DNA of 64,000 nt, from positions 9,852,698 through 9,916,697 of the forward strand of contig OZ037765.1 of assembly GCA_964035545.1 (NCBI GenBank). Direction: 5' to 3'. Under the pieces are notes generated by a model, which did no database searches, was not told the DNA's origin, and saw only the letters and a program-made list of their open reading frames with translations. Source of the stretch: Bugula neritina. Its lineage: Eukaryota > Bryozoa > Gymnolaemata > Cheilostomatida > Bugulidae. Within the stretch, counting starts at the first letter, position 1. Every line of letters begins with the position of its first letter. The position numbers were made by a program, and so were the translations under genes. Shown here in pieces: positions 26,066-37,933 of the stretch.

Positions 26066-26320
26066 TATTAATATTTAAATGAGAATGGGAGCAGCCATGG
26101 TCTAGGGGTTAGAGCGTTTGCCTAGTAAGCACTAAGTCACGGGTTCGAACCCTGACAAAGGTCATTGGTGATGTTAGGAAGAGCATCCAGTCATAATTGC
26201 TCCTGTGCTCCACCTGAATAAGTCCTTAGCCCGATTTAACAAAAAACCTTTTCTTCAGGGATTTCTCACAGGAATGGCGACTATAAACTTGTGTGAGTTT
26301 GTTATTAATATTTAAATGAG
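26066..26320 (+). mobile_element. Full-length tRNA-derived SINE with 18-bp target-site duplication
   Basis: The element (26084-26302) has head GGGAGCAGCCATGGTCTAGG, A-box region GGGGTTAGAGCG, B box GGGTTCGAACCCTG and the common 3' body. It is flanked by perfect direct repeats of TATTAATATTTAAATGAG at 26066-26083 and 26303-26320. The identical 18-bp duplication shows insertion by target-primed reverse transcription and defines the element ends. It is the youngest-looking copy here and lies upstream of NCAPD3. Confidence 0.9.
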
Positions 26321-28745
26321 CACCATAGCCATTGGTTTATAGTTATTATAGAGAAGTTCATGACAATTAAAATTGACACTAATCACTGCCAGATTCAGAT
26401 TTGACTAAGATTTTTTCTGTTAGGTCATCACTTAAACTTAACTAGTCATCAACAGGATGAATGATGTGATTGTGACATGGTTATCAGTGTCAGGTATAAA
26501 CGAATAGCTATGAATAGCAACATAAAAACTTTATTACTTACAGTTAATAATTATTAAATATCATAATCTAAATCATGCATCAGGATGAGTGTAAATTTGA
26601 GTATCAGTATGTCTATTCGTACTAGCATTATTATTAAACCTAATTCATTATAACTAGCAGTAGTAAGCAGTATCATGTATGAGTAACTGTAAGTGTGTAA
26701 CATAAATATTAAATAAAGAACTATAAACTTAAAGTTCAACACAAACTTTAACCCGAAGTGGTTAAGTCATTAATTTTAAGTTCAACCATTGTCCATTCAC
26801 ATTGTCGTTAACTATTTTCATACTGAAAGTAAAAGTAAAACTAAATCATTTACTTTTAGTTTTACTTTTAGTAAAACTGAGTTTTGGTAAAAGTAAAACT
26901 AAAAGTAAATGTTATAAACATAATGATGATAATCATATTGATAATGAGGAGTATAATACTAAGACTAAGAGTAAGACAGAGTAGAGTAACTGTAAGTCTA
27001 ATATTAATAGTAACTGTAATACTAACACTAAGTCTAATAGTAATACCAATACTAATAGCCAATAGGTAACAACATGAATAACTGTTACTGTAAAGTATAA
27101 ATTGTTTGTGTTGATGTTGGTCTTGACTTGTTTATAATTAATATTAATTCATTATTGACTATGCACTTAGTCGCACAGTTACTGTTAGTGTCATACTGAG
27201 TGTAACACTCAGTATCACTATCAGTATGACATTGACTATGAATACGACTATGAGTATACAGTAATGAGTAATGAGTAATGCACATATTGGATTATTGATT
27301 ATGGTTATCTCAGTATGAGTATGACTATGAGTATGAGTATCTGTACTTTTCAAAATAATTATAATTATTATTAATATTATTGTTAATAATAATATTAATA
27401 ATAATAATATCATAAATATAACTTCATAATGATGATGTATAACTATATGAATATGAATTCAATATGAATAATTATAATATCATAATGATTTTTATTGATA
27501 ATCATAATCATAATGACAATCACAATGGTACTTATAACTTATACTTATAGTTAATGTTATACTCATAGTCACACTGATTCTCAAGTTGGGTTTACAAAAT
27601 TTATTGTTTTCAATACTTGTGTTGTAATTATAATTGTCGTGCTAATACTAATAGTAATAGTAATTATTTATTATTCATATTGTAGTAATACTAATAAACT
27701 ATAGAGTGACTAGGAACCTCTATTTTTCCGACTTGAATGTGGCGCGCTATTATGACCAGTACAAATTATTATGGTATCGTAGCGGTGGTTCTTTGGCCGT
27801 AGCCGTTATTCGAATAGAGGAAATAACTCTAAAAATAAATACCAACAATCTCAACAGTATTATTTTTATTTATAGTATTATTTTATTCATCTCTGTCCTC
27901 TATGATCCAAAACTTGCTTTTATCTAGCAATGTAGTCACAAAACTGTGGTACCAATTTAATTAATTGATCCATAGGTCACAATTATTATGCTCCAAAACA
28001 ATGCAAGGAACTTTTTTTAGCAATTACCATTTTCAAGGATCGAAAAGCAAATTATTTGTAGGAACAACATGCATACATGTAGGCATATTGTGCCTACAAA
28101 TAATGCATGTATTAAAACATGTTAGAGTTAACTATTGGAGTAAAACTGTACAAATACAAACAAACTTCAAACGTAGGAGTTGTGACTTTTACTGAAGGCC
28201 CAAAATTTTTAATTTGTGTGTGCATAATTTAAAAACAATTTGCATATATATTATTATAGTTTACAAGCATAAGTGCTTTGGCTTATATTGCTATAACTCA
28301 AACTTGAATAAATATTTATTAAATTCAATTGTCAACATTTGCAATTATTGATTGCTGTACTAAGTATCTCATGTGCATCTACAGTATTACAGATACATTT
28401 GGTGAAATAATGGCAGTGTGAATAATAGCAGCAATAAGATGATGTAGATAGCATTTTATTAAATCACAACTAAAACAAAAGCTGCTAAAAAGTGTAACGT
28501 CTATAAAAGTAAAATTAATATAAAAATCAGGTAATTAAACAGAAGGAATAGTGTTACTGTATTCCAAAGGAAAAATATAAATTTTTAGAAGTTTTACCTA
28601 AATTTAAATGTTTTTACAAAAGAATTGAAAATATCCTAAAATGAAGGTTTCAACACAGAAGTTCCAGAAATGCAATCACAAGTACTATATGAAAAGAGAT
28701 AATCAACTGTTTTATGGACAAAAACATTTACTTATAATATTTGAT
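26321..28745. repeat. Cryptically simple AT-rich DNA, no gene seen
   Basis: Between about 26800 and 27680 the sequence is built from drifting short blocks (GTAAAA, ACTAAG, AGTAAT, GAGTAT) without a fixed unit, often in phase with 6 bp. The rest, up to the TYSND1 3'UTR, is ordinary AT-rich DNA. Open frames here show biased, repetitive composition and no splice or homology support. Confidence 0.5.
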
Positions 28746-28751
28746 TTTATT
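28746..28751 (-). terminator. Poly(A) signal AATAAA of TYSND1
   Basis: AATAAA reads on the minus strand about 200 nt downstream of the TYSND1 stop codon. The hexamer alone is common in AT-rich DNA, so the assignment rests on position. Confidence 0.45.
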
Positions 28752-28951
28752 CATATATGATAAAGCCATAGATAAAACCAAACAGCATAATATTTTGGTT
28801 AGCTAATACCTTAACATATAGCCTAAAAATAAGTTATTTCAGTGGCCTATTTTGTATATATAGAATAACCAAAAAATATGTGCATAAATAATTCCTTTTA
28901 TGAACAATTGGTTGATATTTTTCTATATACCAGGAAATATGAGCATAGAAC

Positions 28952-30406
28952 CTACAGTTTAGATTTCATAGAACAATTTGCTTGATTTTTTGTGAGCTCA
29001 GTTTCTAATACAGAAAAACCACTGACATTATCTTCCTTGTCCAACAGTTCAATCTGTGAATGCATCATATCCAGAGATAGACCCATGCCGATGTGAGTAT
29101 AACTTAGTTTGTTGAGTTGGTCATACACATTAGAAGTTATCATTCCAATTATTCCTCCAGATGTATCTAGAAACAGACCACCACTAGACCCACTGTGTAC
29201 TTTACAGGAAGTAATGATAGTGTGAAGATATTTTTCCGAACGTGATAAATTCATAACTATGCCTTTGGTTATTATAGCAGATCTTCCTTGTTCAAATATT
29301 CCAAAACCTTGGGCTATCACCTCTATTCCAACTTTAGCGGTTAATGCAGGTGATATAACCTTCATTTTTGGTAGTTCAGTGTCTAGTCGTAATACAGCAA
29401 CATCAAATGAATCTTTGTTTGAGCTTTTATAAGCAACATTCGCTCTAAAATCTCCCTGGTATGCTTTTACCCGCACAACTGTACTATGGTGATGGCCATC
29501 CAAAACATGAGCGCATGTTAGAATATACAATGGAGTAATAATAATTCCTGAACCCCACGTTGAACCAACTTTTAGTCTTACTAATCTAAAGCATGGCGAC
29601 CATGTGTTTGGTGATGCAAAATTCATATTAGATAACATTTTTAATGAAGTAGGCAATAAAGTTTTATTTGAATTAGCACAGCTTAGTTGGAGTGAACTGA
29701 TGATAGATTTAAATGAAACTATCAGGGAAAGGCCTGTGCACTCATCAGGTCTCCATATTACAGGATGAATAACCATTCCGACAACAGTCATTGACTTGCG
29801 GAGAAACACAACTCCTCCTTGCATTCCAGGAACACATGTGAGGTCACACAGATACAAGCCACATTCAGCTTCAACACATTTTGATACCAAACCAGCAGTC
29901 CAGGAGTTGAAAAAGGAATCCGCATAGTTGCTGCCAAATGGAGTAGAGCAAACTATCACTTCATCGCTAGTTCTAGGATCTTCTATTGAATTTATACATT
30001 TTAAAGTGTTGTGGCGATGACAACATGGAGCAATTTTTAATATAATAAAAGTTGACAGACTATTAATGTCTACCACTCCAGAATCATCAACAGAATTTGG
30101 AGTGATGCTTGATGTAGAAAACAAGTCATTCAAACTTTTGCAAAGGGGATGACATTTCCAGGATGTTACAACATCAGCTTTCAACCATTCCAAATTTCCC
30201 AAATTGTTTTTTATTATAACCTCAAAGTTACCATCAGAATTAAAACCATTTTGGTCATCAAAATTCAATAGACAGCCAGGTGCTAGTATATGAGTAGGTG
30301 ACAAAAGTAAGGCTGAACAACTGGTGCTGTCATGCTCATCGAGAGAGTTAGCATGATGAATTACCACACAAGTAGTTTCATAATCAGAAAGATCCTGAGA
30401 AAGCAT
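28952..30406 (-). CDS. TYSND1: Peroxisomal leader-peptide-processing protease, TYSND1-like (484 aa)
   Basis: Trypsin-like serine protease that, in mammals, enters peroxisomes and cuts the leader from PTS2 proteins such as thiolase and processes PTS1 beta-oxidation enzymes. The second half is a chymotrypsin-fold domain. His300 lies in LTCAHVLDG, Asp335 in DSFDVAVLRLD and Ser408 in SGSSGGLF, giving a complete triad. The protein ends KSKL, a canonical PTS1 import signal. The N-terminal half is a degenerate trypsin-like half (ALLLSPTHILAPGCLL; PGMQGG), as in animal TYSND1. The human protein is longer (about 566 aa) and its coding region is split by introns, whereas here one frame is open throughout. 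A TTTTAG just upstream of the ATG (near 30425) could be the acceptor of a 5'UTR intron. A polyadenylation signal lies about 200 nt past the stop. Its neighbours on both sides are transcribed in the same direction. Confidence 0.9.
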   Translation of the reverse strand: MLSQDLSDYETTCVVIHHANSLDEHDSTSCSALLLSPTHILAPGCLLNFDDQNGFNSDGNFEVIIKNNLGNLEWLKADVVTSWKCHPLCKSLNDLFSTSSITPNSVDDSGVVDINSLSTFIILKIAPCCHRHNTLKCINSIEDPRTSDEVIVCSTPFGSNYADSFFNSWTAGLVSKCVEAECGLYLCDLTCVPGMQGGVVFLRKSMTVVGMVIHPVIWRPDECTGLSLIVSFKSIISSLQLSCANSNKTLLPTSLKMLSNMNFASPNTWSPCFRLVRLKVGSTWGSGIIITPLYILTCAHVLDGHHHSTVVRVKAYQGDFRANVAYKSSNKDSFDVAVLRLDTELPKMKVISPALTAKVGIEVIAQGFGIFEQGRSAIITKGIVMNLSRSEKYLHTIITSCKVHSGSSGGLFLDTSGGIIGMITSNVYDQLNKLSYTHIGMGLSLDMMHSQIELLDKEDNVSGFSVLETELTKNQANCSMKSKL

Positions 30407-31266
30407 TCTTTAGACACTTCTTGACCTAAAATTCATAATATTAATTTAAATTCAAAATATTATCATATGCAATTTATAAGCATAAATAAATTAATACACA
30501 CAATAAATATAATATATGACTGGTTATAATTAACATCAGTAATGTAACATACTATACTATGGTCAAAACAATATGCTTTATTAGATGACAAAATGCAGTT
30601 AGGATTAGCCTGAGTAGAGTAGGTTTTTACCTCATATTCAAATTTAAATTGAATTAACAGACTCAACTGTAAGTGAGTCTAAATTAGCAAACTTCAAGCC
30701 TCCATCTAGCATCTTTTTCTTTTACACACATGACTCTTGATAGAACATATTTTAGTAGTGAAGTTCAGTTTTCAAACACCAAAAGGATAGGAATGAGCAG
30801 AGCAAGACCTAAAATCAGTACAAGGATGTTCCATATTATAGAGAAACAAATGGCCGAATAGCTGCAATAAAGGTTTAATAAAAAAGAAATAATTTAATAC
30901 AATTTTTGAGCACTGATCTAAAGCTAATGACACAAAACCTGTTGCTGTAATAGTTATAGACTTATATTACCAGTTATTTTCATTAGAATTTTACAACTAC
31001 AATAGAACAAAGAAAATGGGTTTTGACAAAAGCTTAACCTGTAAATGTGTATCGGGTCAAACTAATTTTCTAATAGTGGACACTAAATCAAAGTGATAGC
31101 AGATTTTACAACTTGAAATACTGTATATTTCAAGTGTGGAAGCATTATGATTATCCTTATGGTAACGATCACCATCATGAGACTGAGCAGACAATAGTAC
31201 GACAAGTGCTACTAGCATTATACCTAGTAACACCACAGCAAATATTAACACTAATAGCAAAATAAA

Positions 31267-31319
31267 TTCTACTACTGCTACTACTACTACTACTGCTACT
31301 ACTACTACTACTGCTGCTG

Positions 31320-31369
<50 letters not shown>

Positions 31370-31627
31370 GCTACTACTGCTACTACTACTACTACTACTA
31401 CTGCTACTACTACTACTACTACTACTACTACTGCTACTACTGCTACTACTGCTGCCGCTGCCGCCACCGCTGCTGCTGCTGCTACTCCTGCTACTGCAGC
31501 TACTACTACTGCTACTGTTGCTGCTACTACAACTACTACTACTGCTGCTGCTACTACTACTGCTGCTGCTACTACAACTACTACTACTGCTGCTGCTACT
31601 ACTACTGCTACTGCTGCTGCTACTAGG
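31267..31627. repeat. CTA/CTG trinucleotide repeat, about 360 bp
   Basis: A compound trinucleotide tract of CTA and CTG triplets on the plus strand (CAG/TAG on the other), interrupted by GCCGCTGCCGCCACC at about 31450. It is intergenic, upstream of TYSND1. Long poly-Val and poly-Leu frames across it are artefacts. Confidence 0.95.
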
Positions 31628-32045
31628 TCTAGAGTTGATACTAATACTAATACTGCTACTACTACTAGTGCTAATAAGTAATAGTAATAACAGTATTAAC
31701 TGTTCTTCTTATCACAAACGTACGTGTTTGATACTTGATAGTGCTTTACTAATAACAATAACTAGCAAGTTTCCCATGCACCTACACTTTAAGTTTCAGT
31801 TCGACTTATAGCTGTTATAATAATAAATTATAAGTTATAACCATAATGATAATCATAATGATGAGGTACTGGTACTGGTAGTTTAAGCAGATTTCCATTT
31901 GACTCTTTATAACTAACTCCTAAACAATAATATAGTATGTAAATTGTACTGTATAGTATATAATTGTTATACTAATTATCTGAAAACAAAATTGATAGTT
32001 ATCAGTTACCCTTACCAGCGTAGAAAGTCTTATAATTTGTATAAT

Positions 32046-32175
32046 TTGAAACCGCGTTGGCTGTACCTATTTAGTGATTGAAGGACTGCAAGGACTATAG
32101 AAACAGGAAACGGCCTACGCCCTCGCGAACACGACGGTCGTTCTCTTGCGAGACCTTCAACTTTGAGGGTGAAAA
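32046..32175. promoter_or_regulatory. CpG-bearing patch, candidate promoter of TYSND1
   Basis: In otherwise CpG-poor DNA, about 130 bp hold many CpGs (CCGCGTTGG, CCCTCGCGAACACGACGG, TCTTGCGAGA). This looks like a promoter or 5'UTR patch. The nearest gene reading away from it is TYSND1, 1.6 kb downstream on the minus strand. No other start is evident. Confidence 0.3.
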
Positions 32176-34033
32176 TGCAGATTTGTTGTATTCCATTTTA
32201 GTGGTGTGCATCAGACGAATTATTAATATAAATTATATAATTCTAAAGTGCTTCTGCATTCAATGCTCACCTTGTTCGTTGCCATAAACAGCGATGTACA
32301 TATGAAAAAACATTATTCTAATTTCTATTCTATTCTGTGTATCTTCTGTTGGAGTTTAGTGGCAAGTGTGTAATCCTTACCATTCATTTCATACAGTATA
32401 ACTGTATAAGCATATGAACTATAACAACACATGTTTGTCATATTGGACTACACATATTACATAGGTATTTTGCTCAACATTTTTCTGAGCTAAACATGCA
32501 AAGTTTTAAAAAGTTTGTATCATATATGTACAAAATATGCAAGTTCCCTAAACACAACAATTAATAGCTATGCATTATATAGCGAGTGGTGGATAAGCAG
32601 GTCGAAAGGGTATTAATTTTCTACATGCCGTCTGACATTATATTAGTAAAAACTTACAGCCCTGGCTGCATGGTCATGTTAATTAGCCCTCCCTACTTCC
32701 AACAAAAGCAGCCCAATCACAGAAACAGAAACTGATGAAAATATATTACAATGGCAATTTTCTAATACAAAAGCTATCTTGCTGGCAAAAATTGAAGTAT
32801 TATTTAAGAACTTCTGTATTCTTGGAAGTAAGTCATTCTCCCAGAAATAGGACTACTCAGTTACATTTCTCATCTATAACACTATTTGTTTTCATTTTTC
32901 CATTACTGTAGGTACTTACCGCGCCTCCATTTAGTAGCGGTAGTAGAACTACTTTGTTTGTAGCTCTATGACATGTCTATAATCATTTCATTTTCGAAAT
33001 CTAGAACTGTACTTCCAGAACTGCATATGGACATTACTAATTACTTTAAATCTATGTTATCTGTAAAGAGAGAACTCTCTAAATTAATATACCTATAGTT
33101 GGTGGATTTTTTCAATAACTATGACTTAAACCGTAGTTATTTAAGTTTTCTGGCACATATTGTACAAATTGCATGCTCAATTTTATGTAGATTATAGGTT
33201 AACCAATAGTTGCAATCAAATATATTATGCTCTTAATTAGGAAGATAGTTAGCCCTACAATAACCAGTCTACATTTTTGGGAATTGTCCAGCATTACATT
33301 TTCATGGTCAGACAATTTTCAGTTACTAGAGTCATTGTTTACACAAGTTAACCTTCGATAGGTTGCAGCTGGCATACAAGCAATATGTTACATGAATAAA
33401 ATAATGTTCAGTCAACATTGCAAGCTTTTAAATAACTTCTGTAGGCACAAAGGTTTAGTGCTGTATTTATATTTTACTATTACTATGCAAGAAGCTGCAG
33501 TATGGCACTGGTTGAAAATTTCCTTGAATAAAATTCTATCAGCAAGATTGCTGAAATTTGGCCAACTATAAGCTGTACCAAAGAGTGAATGCAATTATAT
33601 GACTACTTTTTCAAACATAATTTCTTTAAAAAATATAATTATTAAAACCATTATTGACTTATATCATATGTTCAAGATTTTCAATTATTTTTAACTTTTT
33701 GAATGTCAACTATATCAGTGAAGATAATCACCCAATTGATGCCAGGTACTCAGTACCAACATGTATTTTAGCAACAATAAGCTGAAACAGATTATTAGCA
33801 CTTTTAAATCTTTTTTGTAATCAAAGATAAATCATGTACAAATAAAACTAAGTCGAAAAACTTGAAATAGAAAAATTGATTGCATAAATAAGGTGAGGCA
33901 TTAACATAATCTAAAGGCAACCATCATAAGACACTCTGCCAATAAGTATTTGCAGTAAACATAAACTAACAACAATTAGAGATATAAACTATATAAAAAT
34001 AATCAAATGTTAGCAGCCATCATTCCGAACTAA
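32176..34033. other. No gene seen: spacer between TYSND1 and PPT1
   Basis: AT-rich DNA without recognisable coding exons, repeats or RNA genes. The right end presumably contains the 3'UTR of PPT1, though no AATAAA is obvious close to its stop. Confidence 0.35.
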
Positions 34034-37000
34034 TTACTTTAAAAACACATCAATGACATTTTTAATAAGCCAATCCTCATCAACTTGAAGATGATCTCCA
34101 ACAGTAGCCAAGAAGTGTAACCGCCCTGTAGCATTCATAGCTTGAAGTCCCAGCCAATCTTCCTTGTACAAATCCGTTTCAAATAATGACAAAACTTTCT
34201 CAGTTGAGCCATCTTCGTATTTTCCAAACCACTTTAAATAATAATTACTCAGTTTATAGGCCGTAGTAAAGACACTCAAAAGCAGAATAACAAATTATAA
34301 AGGGGAAGCAGCATTATTTTTTTACACAAATTTCATACTAACTTTTATGATAAATATCTAGACAGCAACATAACCACGAGATGTTTACAACAAGCTTTAA
34401 TACAATTAGAACACCTCATCAACACCAATCACCTATCAACAATGCTTCAAAGCCACTTGGTACTGCCTAGCATTTTAAACTCAAAATTTCCTAATTTCTA
34501 TTTTAAAGTCGGCTTGCATTAATATCCAACATTCATAAACTCTTGTACTCTGACTATGAGCTTTTTGTGAAAGTATATCACAGCAGGCAACTGTTAAGAT
34601 TCTTTTATTAATTTTTTTCTACTGTAATAATACTAAGATGATAGCTTTCTCAAATAATAAAGTCAAACTCACCTCGCTGTCTTTCGGCTGAACCATGGTA
34701 TCCTCAGTGAACTTTATCATTACAAAGTTCTTCAGAGTTTGCAGATTGGTCTTATAAGTCTGGTTCTTTTTCTATAAAATTCACAAAATTGCAGGCATTT
34801 TAAAATCAAATTAAATAAATACAAAGTTCTGAAAAACTCTAAAATAAAACTTGAAGTCTCACATTTTCATTATTGATATCAGCCAGAAAGACACTGGCTT
34901 CCTTGTACTCTTCTTGGTTTAGCGGGTCATTCCAGTATTCCGCCTGCACTAGACTGAAATATAACAAAGTAAAAGTTAGTTTTATAATGTGTGTTTCAGT
35001 GGTAAAATGGCAAGCAGCATTCTGAGACAGTGAAAGAGGCAGCTTGGCATTATGATACCAATAATTGGAACTAGCAAAGCCTTGAGAAATTTGGTTCAGT
35101 AAAATTTTTACTACATGAAAATATCATAAATGAGTATTAAGAGAAGAGAATGAAAATGAGATGCTTTATTTCTATTTGAAATGTGCTGTAACACAAAAAT
35201 TACTTTGTAAAAATCATCAAAACAGACCCGCACATTGTAGAACAGAACACAACACTTACTTGTCTTGAACAATGCTTACGTAGGCACCTAGGTTGAGGAG
35301 CTTTCTGGCCCAGTCACACAAAGTAGCATTATCACCAGGACATCGAGGAAACCCGTACACACCTGCAATCATTCTTAGTAGTGAACTACGCAAACTTCTA
35401 ACAAATAACCTAAAATTATAGACTCTAAACCTCGTGGGGCAGAAAAGAACCAGAAGATAACTAGCTATGAGGACAGAGCTATAAAGTTAGAGTTGTCCAT
35501 TATGATACATTACACAACAACATTACCTTGGTGTTGGCCCCCAACTGAGATCAGATTCTTCATAGGAGGGCTAGGACATCTCTGGACTAGTGCCCGCAGA
35601 AATTGACCACCCTGAGAGAAACCCACGGCATTGTAACCATCCTTCAACTTGGGGTCTGATTGCACTTGATCACACACCATAGCGATTTGCTTGTTAGCAT
35701 TCATGAAAAACCCATTTTCCATGTCCTGAAGAAACATTAGACTTTGGAAAAACTATACAAATACACGATGAGCGAATACCTTTAACCTTCATTCCTGTAA
35801 AGGCCATTTGTAATACACAACACAGCATCTCACTGAAATAACCGAACTGAATTCTTGAATTGAAATTCCTATATTTTAATACCAAAGCAAAGAGAGGCAG
35901 GAAAATAAGGCAGTTTTCAAAAGAGATTGATGCAGTAACCAATACGCTAGTCTTTTTATAAACGTAGCTGAAACTTAGCAACATGCACGGAAGTGGTAAT
36001 CTGGCGAGATTCGTAAAAGAAAAGGTGTATTAAATTTCAAAGTATATAAACTTTTGTTATAATATTGTTAAGACAAAAATGAAGTGCTGTAGGGTAAGCT
36101 ATATATTATAAATATAATACATCCACAATGTTGCTTCCTATCATGAGTGACTTGACGTAAACTCCAGAAACTTCTCTCTCAAACAGAGACTTGATGCTGC
36201 CCATGCTGATGGGGTTGCAACAACTGTCTCCTAAAATACAAGCACACAATTATTTGCATTGGACCACAAAAGTAATTCTAATTTTAGTTCACAACGTAGT
36301 CTAAAAATACTTCACCTCTACCCCTTTTGTGTAAAATGGTCACCAGAAGAATACTTTATTAAATTTTTTTCAAGCAAATATGCTTTTCAATTAATTAACA
36401 GATAATTAATCATGCTGCCTCCCCAAATAATTTCATAAATAAGCCCAGGACATACTCTACTATTTCACATAATACAAAGCAGTCTATTATGTAATATCTG
36501 GCAAGAAGCTCATAAAGCTTGATAAGCTCACCAGACTAAACAATATTTGTAGCCTATCACTAAATAGTCATGTGGCAACTTATCCAGCTGTGATAACTCA
36601 GCCAGCTGTGGAAACTCAGTCAGCCAGCTAGTTTAAACAAAACTAAGCGATGGCTAAGATAAGAAGGCACCTATAACTTATAAACTTGCAATAAGTATAC
36701 TATTCTGAAAATTATAACTACATTTTAAGCTGCAGAACATGAATAAACAGGTAAATACTTCCATTATTGTTTTCCATATGATGCACATAAAGCAATAAAA
36801 TTTATGGAAAGCTACATAATATATCCCCACATACCTTCATTATAATATAGTCATTTATATATTTATCAAACCATATCATAAACAAGCTACAGCAACAGTG
36901 GATAGTATTTTTCTAAGTAAATAAAGAATGGGGGCTAAGAATAGCACTGAGCAAAAACAGTTTAACCTACTATACATGCATTGTAAAAATGCATGCAGCA

Positions 37001-37838
37001 ATAATATGCAAATACATTTTATTTTGGAAAAATTATGAACTAAATAACCACAGTAGACGCACTCAGCACAAATGGTATAAGGTAAACATGGTGGTGAGAT
37101 GTGACAGAAAAAAGCTGTTTTAGACTTCAGTCCCACCACTTTACACTTGATGAATGATATGATAAGTTGCAATGTTAAAATTTTTCTTCCTTTTTCCCTG
37201 AGTAAAACCAATGAGTATTATTACCAATCATATTGATATCATAATTAATAATCATTAAATTAAAGTGATCAAAAATAAAATACTTCAGCTTCAGGTTCAT
37301 GATAATGATTGGATGATTTAAAAAATAACTTTTACCAGATAAAACACAAGTCACTAGATTATTGGTTATATTCATATCGCAGTTGTTGTATTTATAACAA
37401 CTTAAATTTTATTAATCTTTATTAATATTATAATCATAAATAATATTAATTATTAATTATTATTATTAAATTTAATACGTTTACTCCCGCTGTCTCTTGG
37501 AGTTTTGTTCTTGTAGTTGTTGTAAATCAAAATTAAAAATCAACAACTACAAGTGCAAATAGCACAGCAGTTTCAAGTTTGCTAGTGTTTTAATTTTAGT
37601 CCAAGTTTTACAAATTTAAATTACTATTACATCACTGATCATCGAAAGTGAGTTTGAGACTGATCACATCATCATGATCAAAAGATGAAACAGAAATATC
37701 AATATTCAGATTGTGATTGTACAGTTATATCAACATACCCATTCCATGCCATATTACAATAGGCACTGGAGAATCAGCTGCTGTTAAAGCACCGCACAAG
37801 GCCGCAAAAAATGCATACCAGATATATTTTGCCTCCAT
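34034..37838 (-). CDS. PPT1: Palmitoyl-protein thioesterase 1 (7 exons, 299 aa)
   Basis: Lysosomal alpha/beta hydrolase that removes thioester-linked fatty acids from cysteines of proteins during their breakdown. Exons on the minus strand: 37739-37838, 36121-36230, 35527-35725, 35260-35362, 34863-34953, 34673-34771, 34034-34231; the sum is 900 nt and all phases join. Residues 1-21 form a signal peptide with a hydrophobic core ([15 protein letters not shown]). Then come VIWHGMGDSCCNP, the nucleophile elbow [11 protein letters not shown] (Ser107), Asp225 in TEDTMV and His281 in ATVGDHLQ. All three are offset by exactly 8 from human Ser115, Asp233 and His289, so the triad is complete and the spacing unchanged. 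NQTY and NATG are potential N-glycosylation sites. Length is close to human (306 aa). It lies head-to-head with the latrophilin gene. Two CLEAR-like E-boxes lie just upstream of the start. Confidence 0.95.
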
Positions 37839-37875
37839 TGCTTCACTTGGAGTTTCTCAGTTTGAAGCTTACAGT

Positions 37876-37884
37876 TCATGTGAC
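37876..37884. promoter_or_regulatory. Second, weaker CLEAR/M-box-like E-box upstream of PPT1
   Basis: TCATGTGAC lies about 40 bp upstream of the PPT1 ATG and about 48 bp from the stronger CLEAR-like site. CATGTG is the E-box variant accepted by MiT family factors. It may lie in the 5'UTR, because the transcription start is unknown. Confidence 0.35.
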
Positions 37885-37923
37885 TACCGATCTTTCTTCG
37901 TCCACTCCGGTGCTTGCAGTTGA

Positions 37924-37933
37924 GTCACGTGAT
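37924..37933. promoter_or_regulatory. CLEAR-like E-box upstream of PPT1
   Basis: GTCACGTGAT matches the lysosomal CLEAR consensus GTCACGTGAC at 9 of 10 positions. It lies 86 bp upstream of the PPT1 ATG. CLEAR sites are bound by MiT/TFE factors (TFEB, Mitf), which activate lysosomal genes. That it works here is inferred from sequence and position only. Confidence 0.5.

Noticed and set aside
31057-31811. Poly-Val/Ala and poly-Leu/Gln open frames
   Set aside because: They are translations of the CTA/CTG trinucleotide tract, with no start context or splice support.
36876-37211. 111-residue minus-strand frame in PPT1 intron 1
   Set aside because: No domain, hydrophobic AT-rich composition, and located within a well-supported intron.
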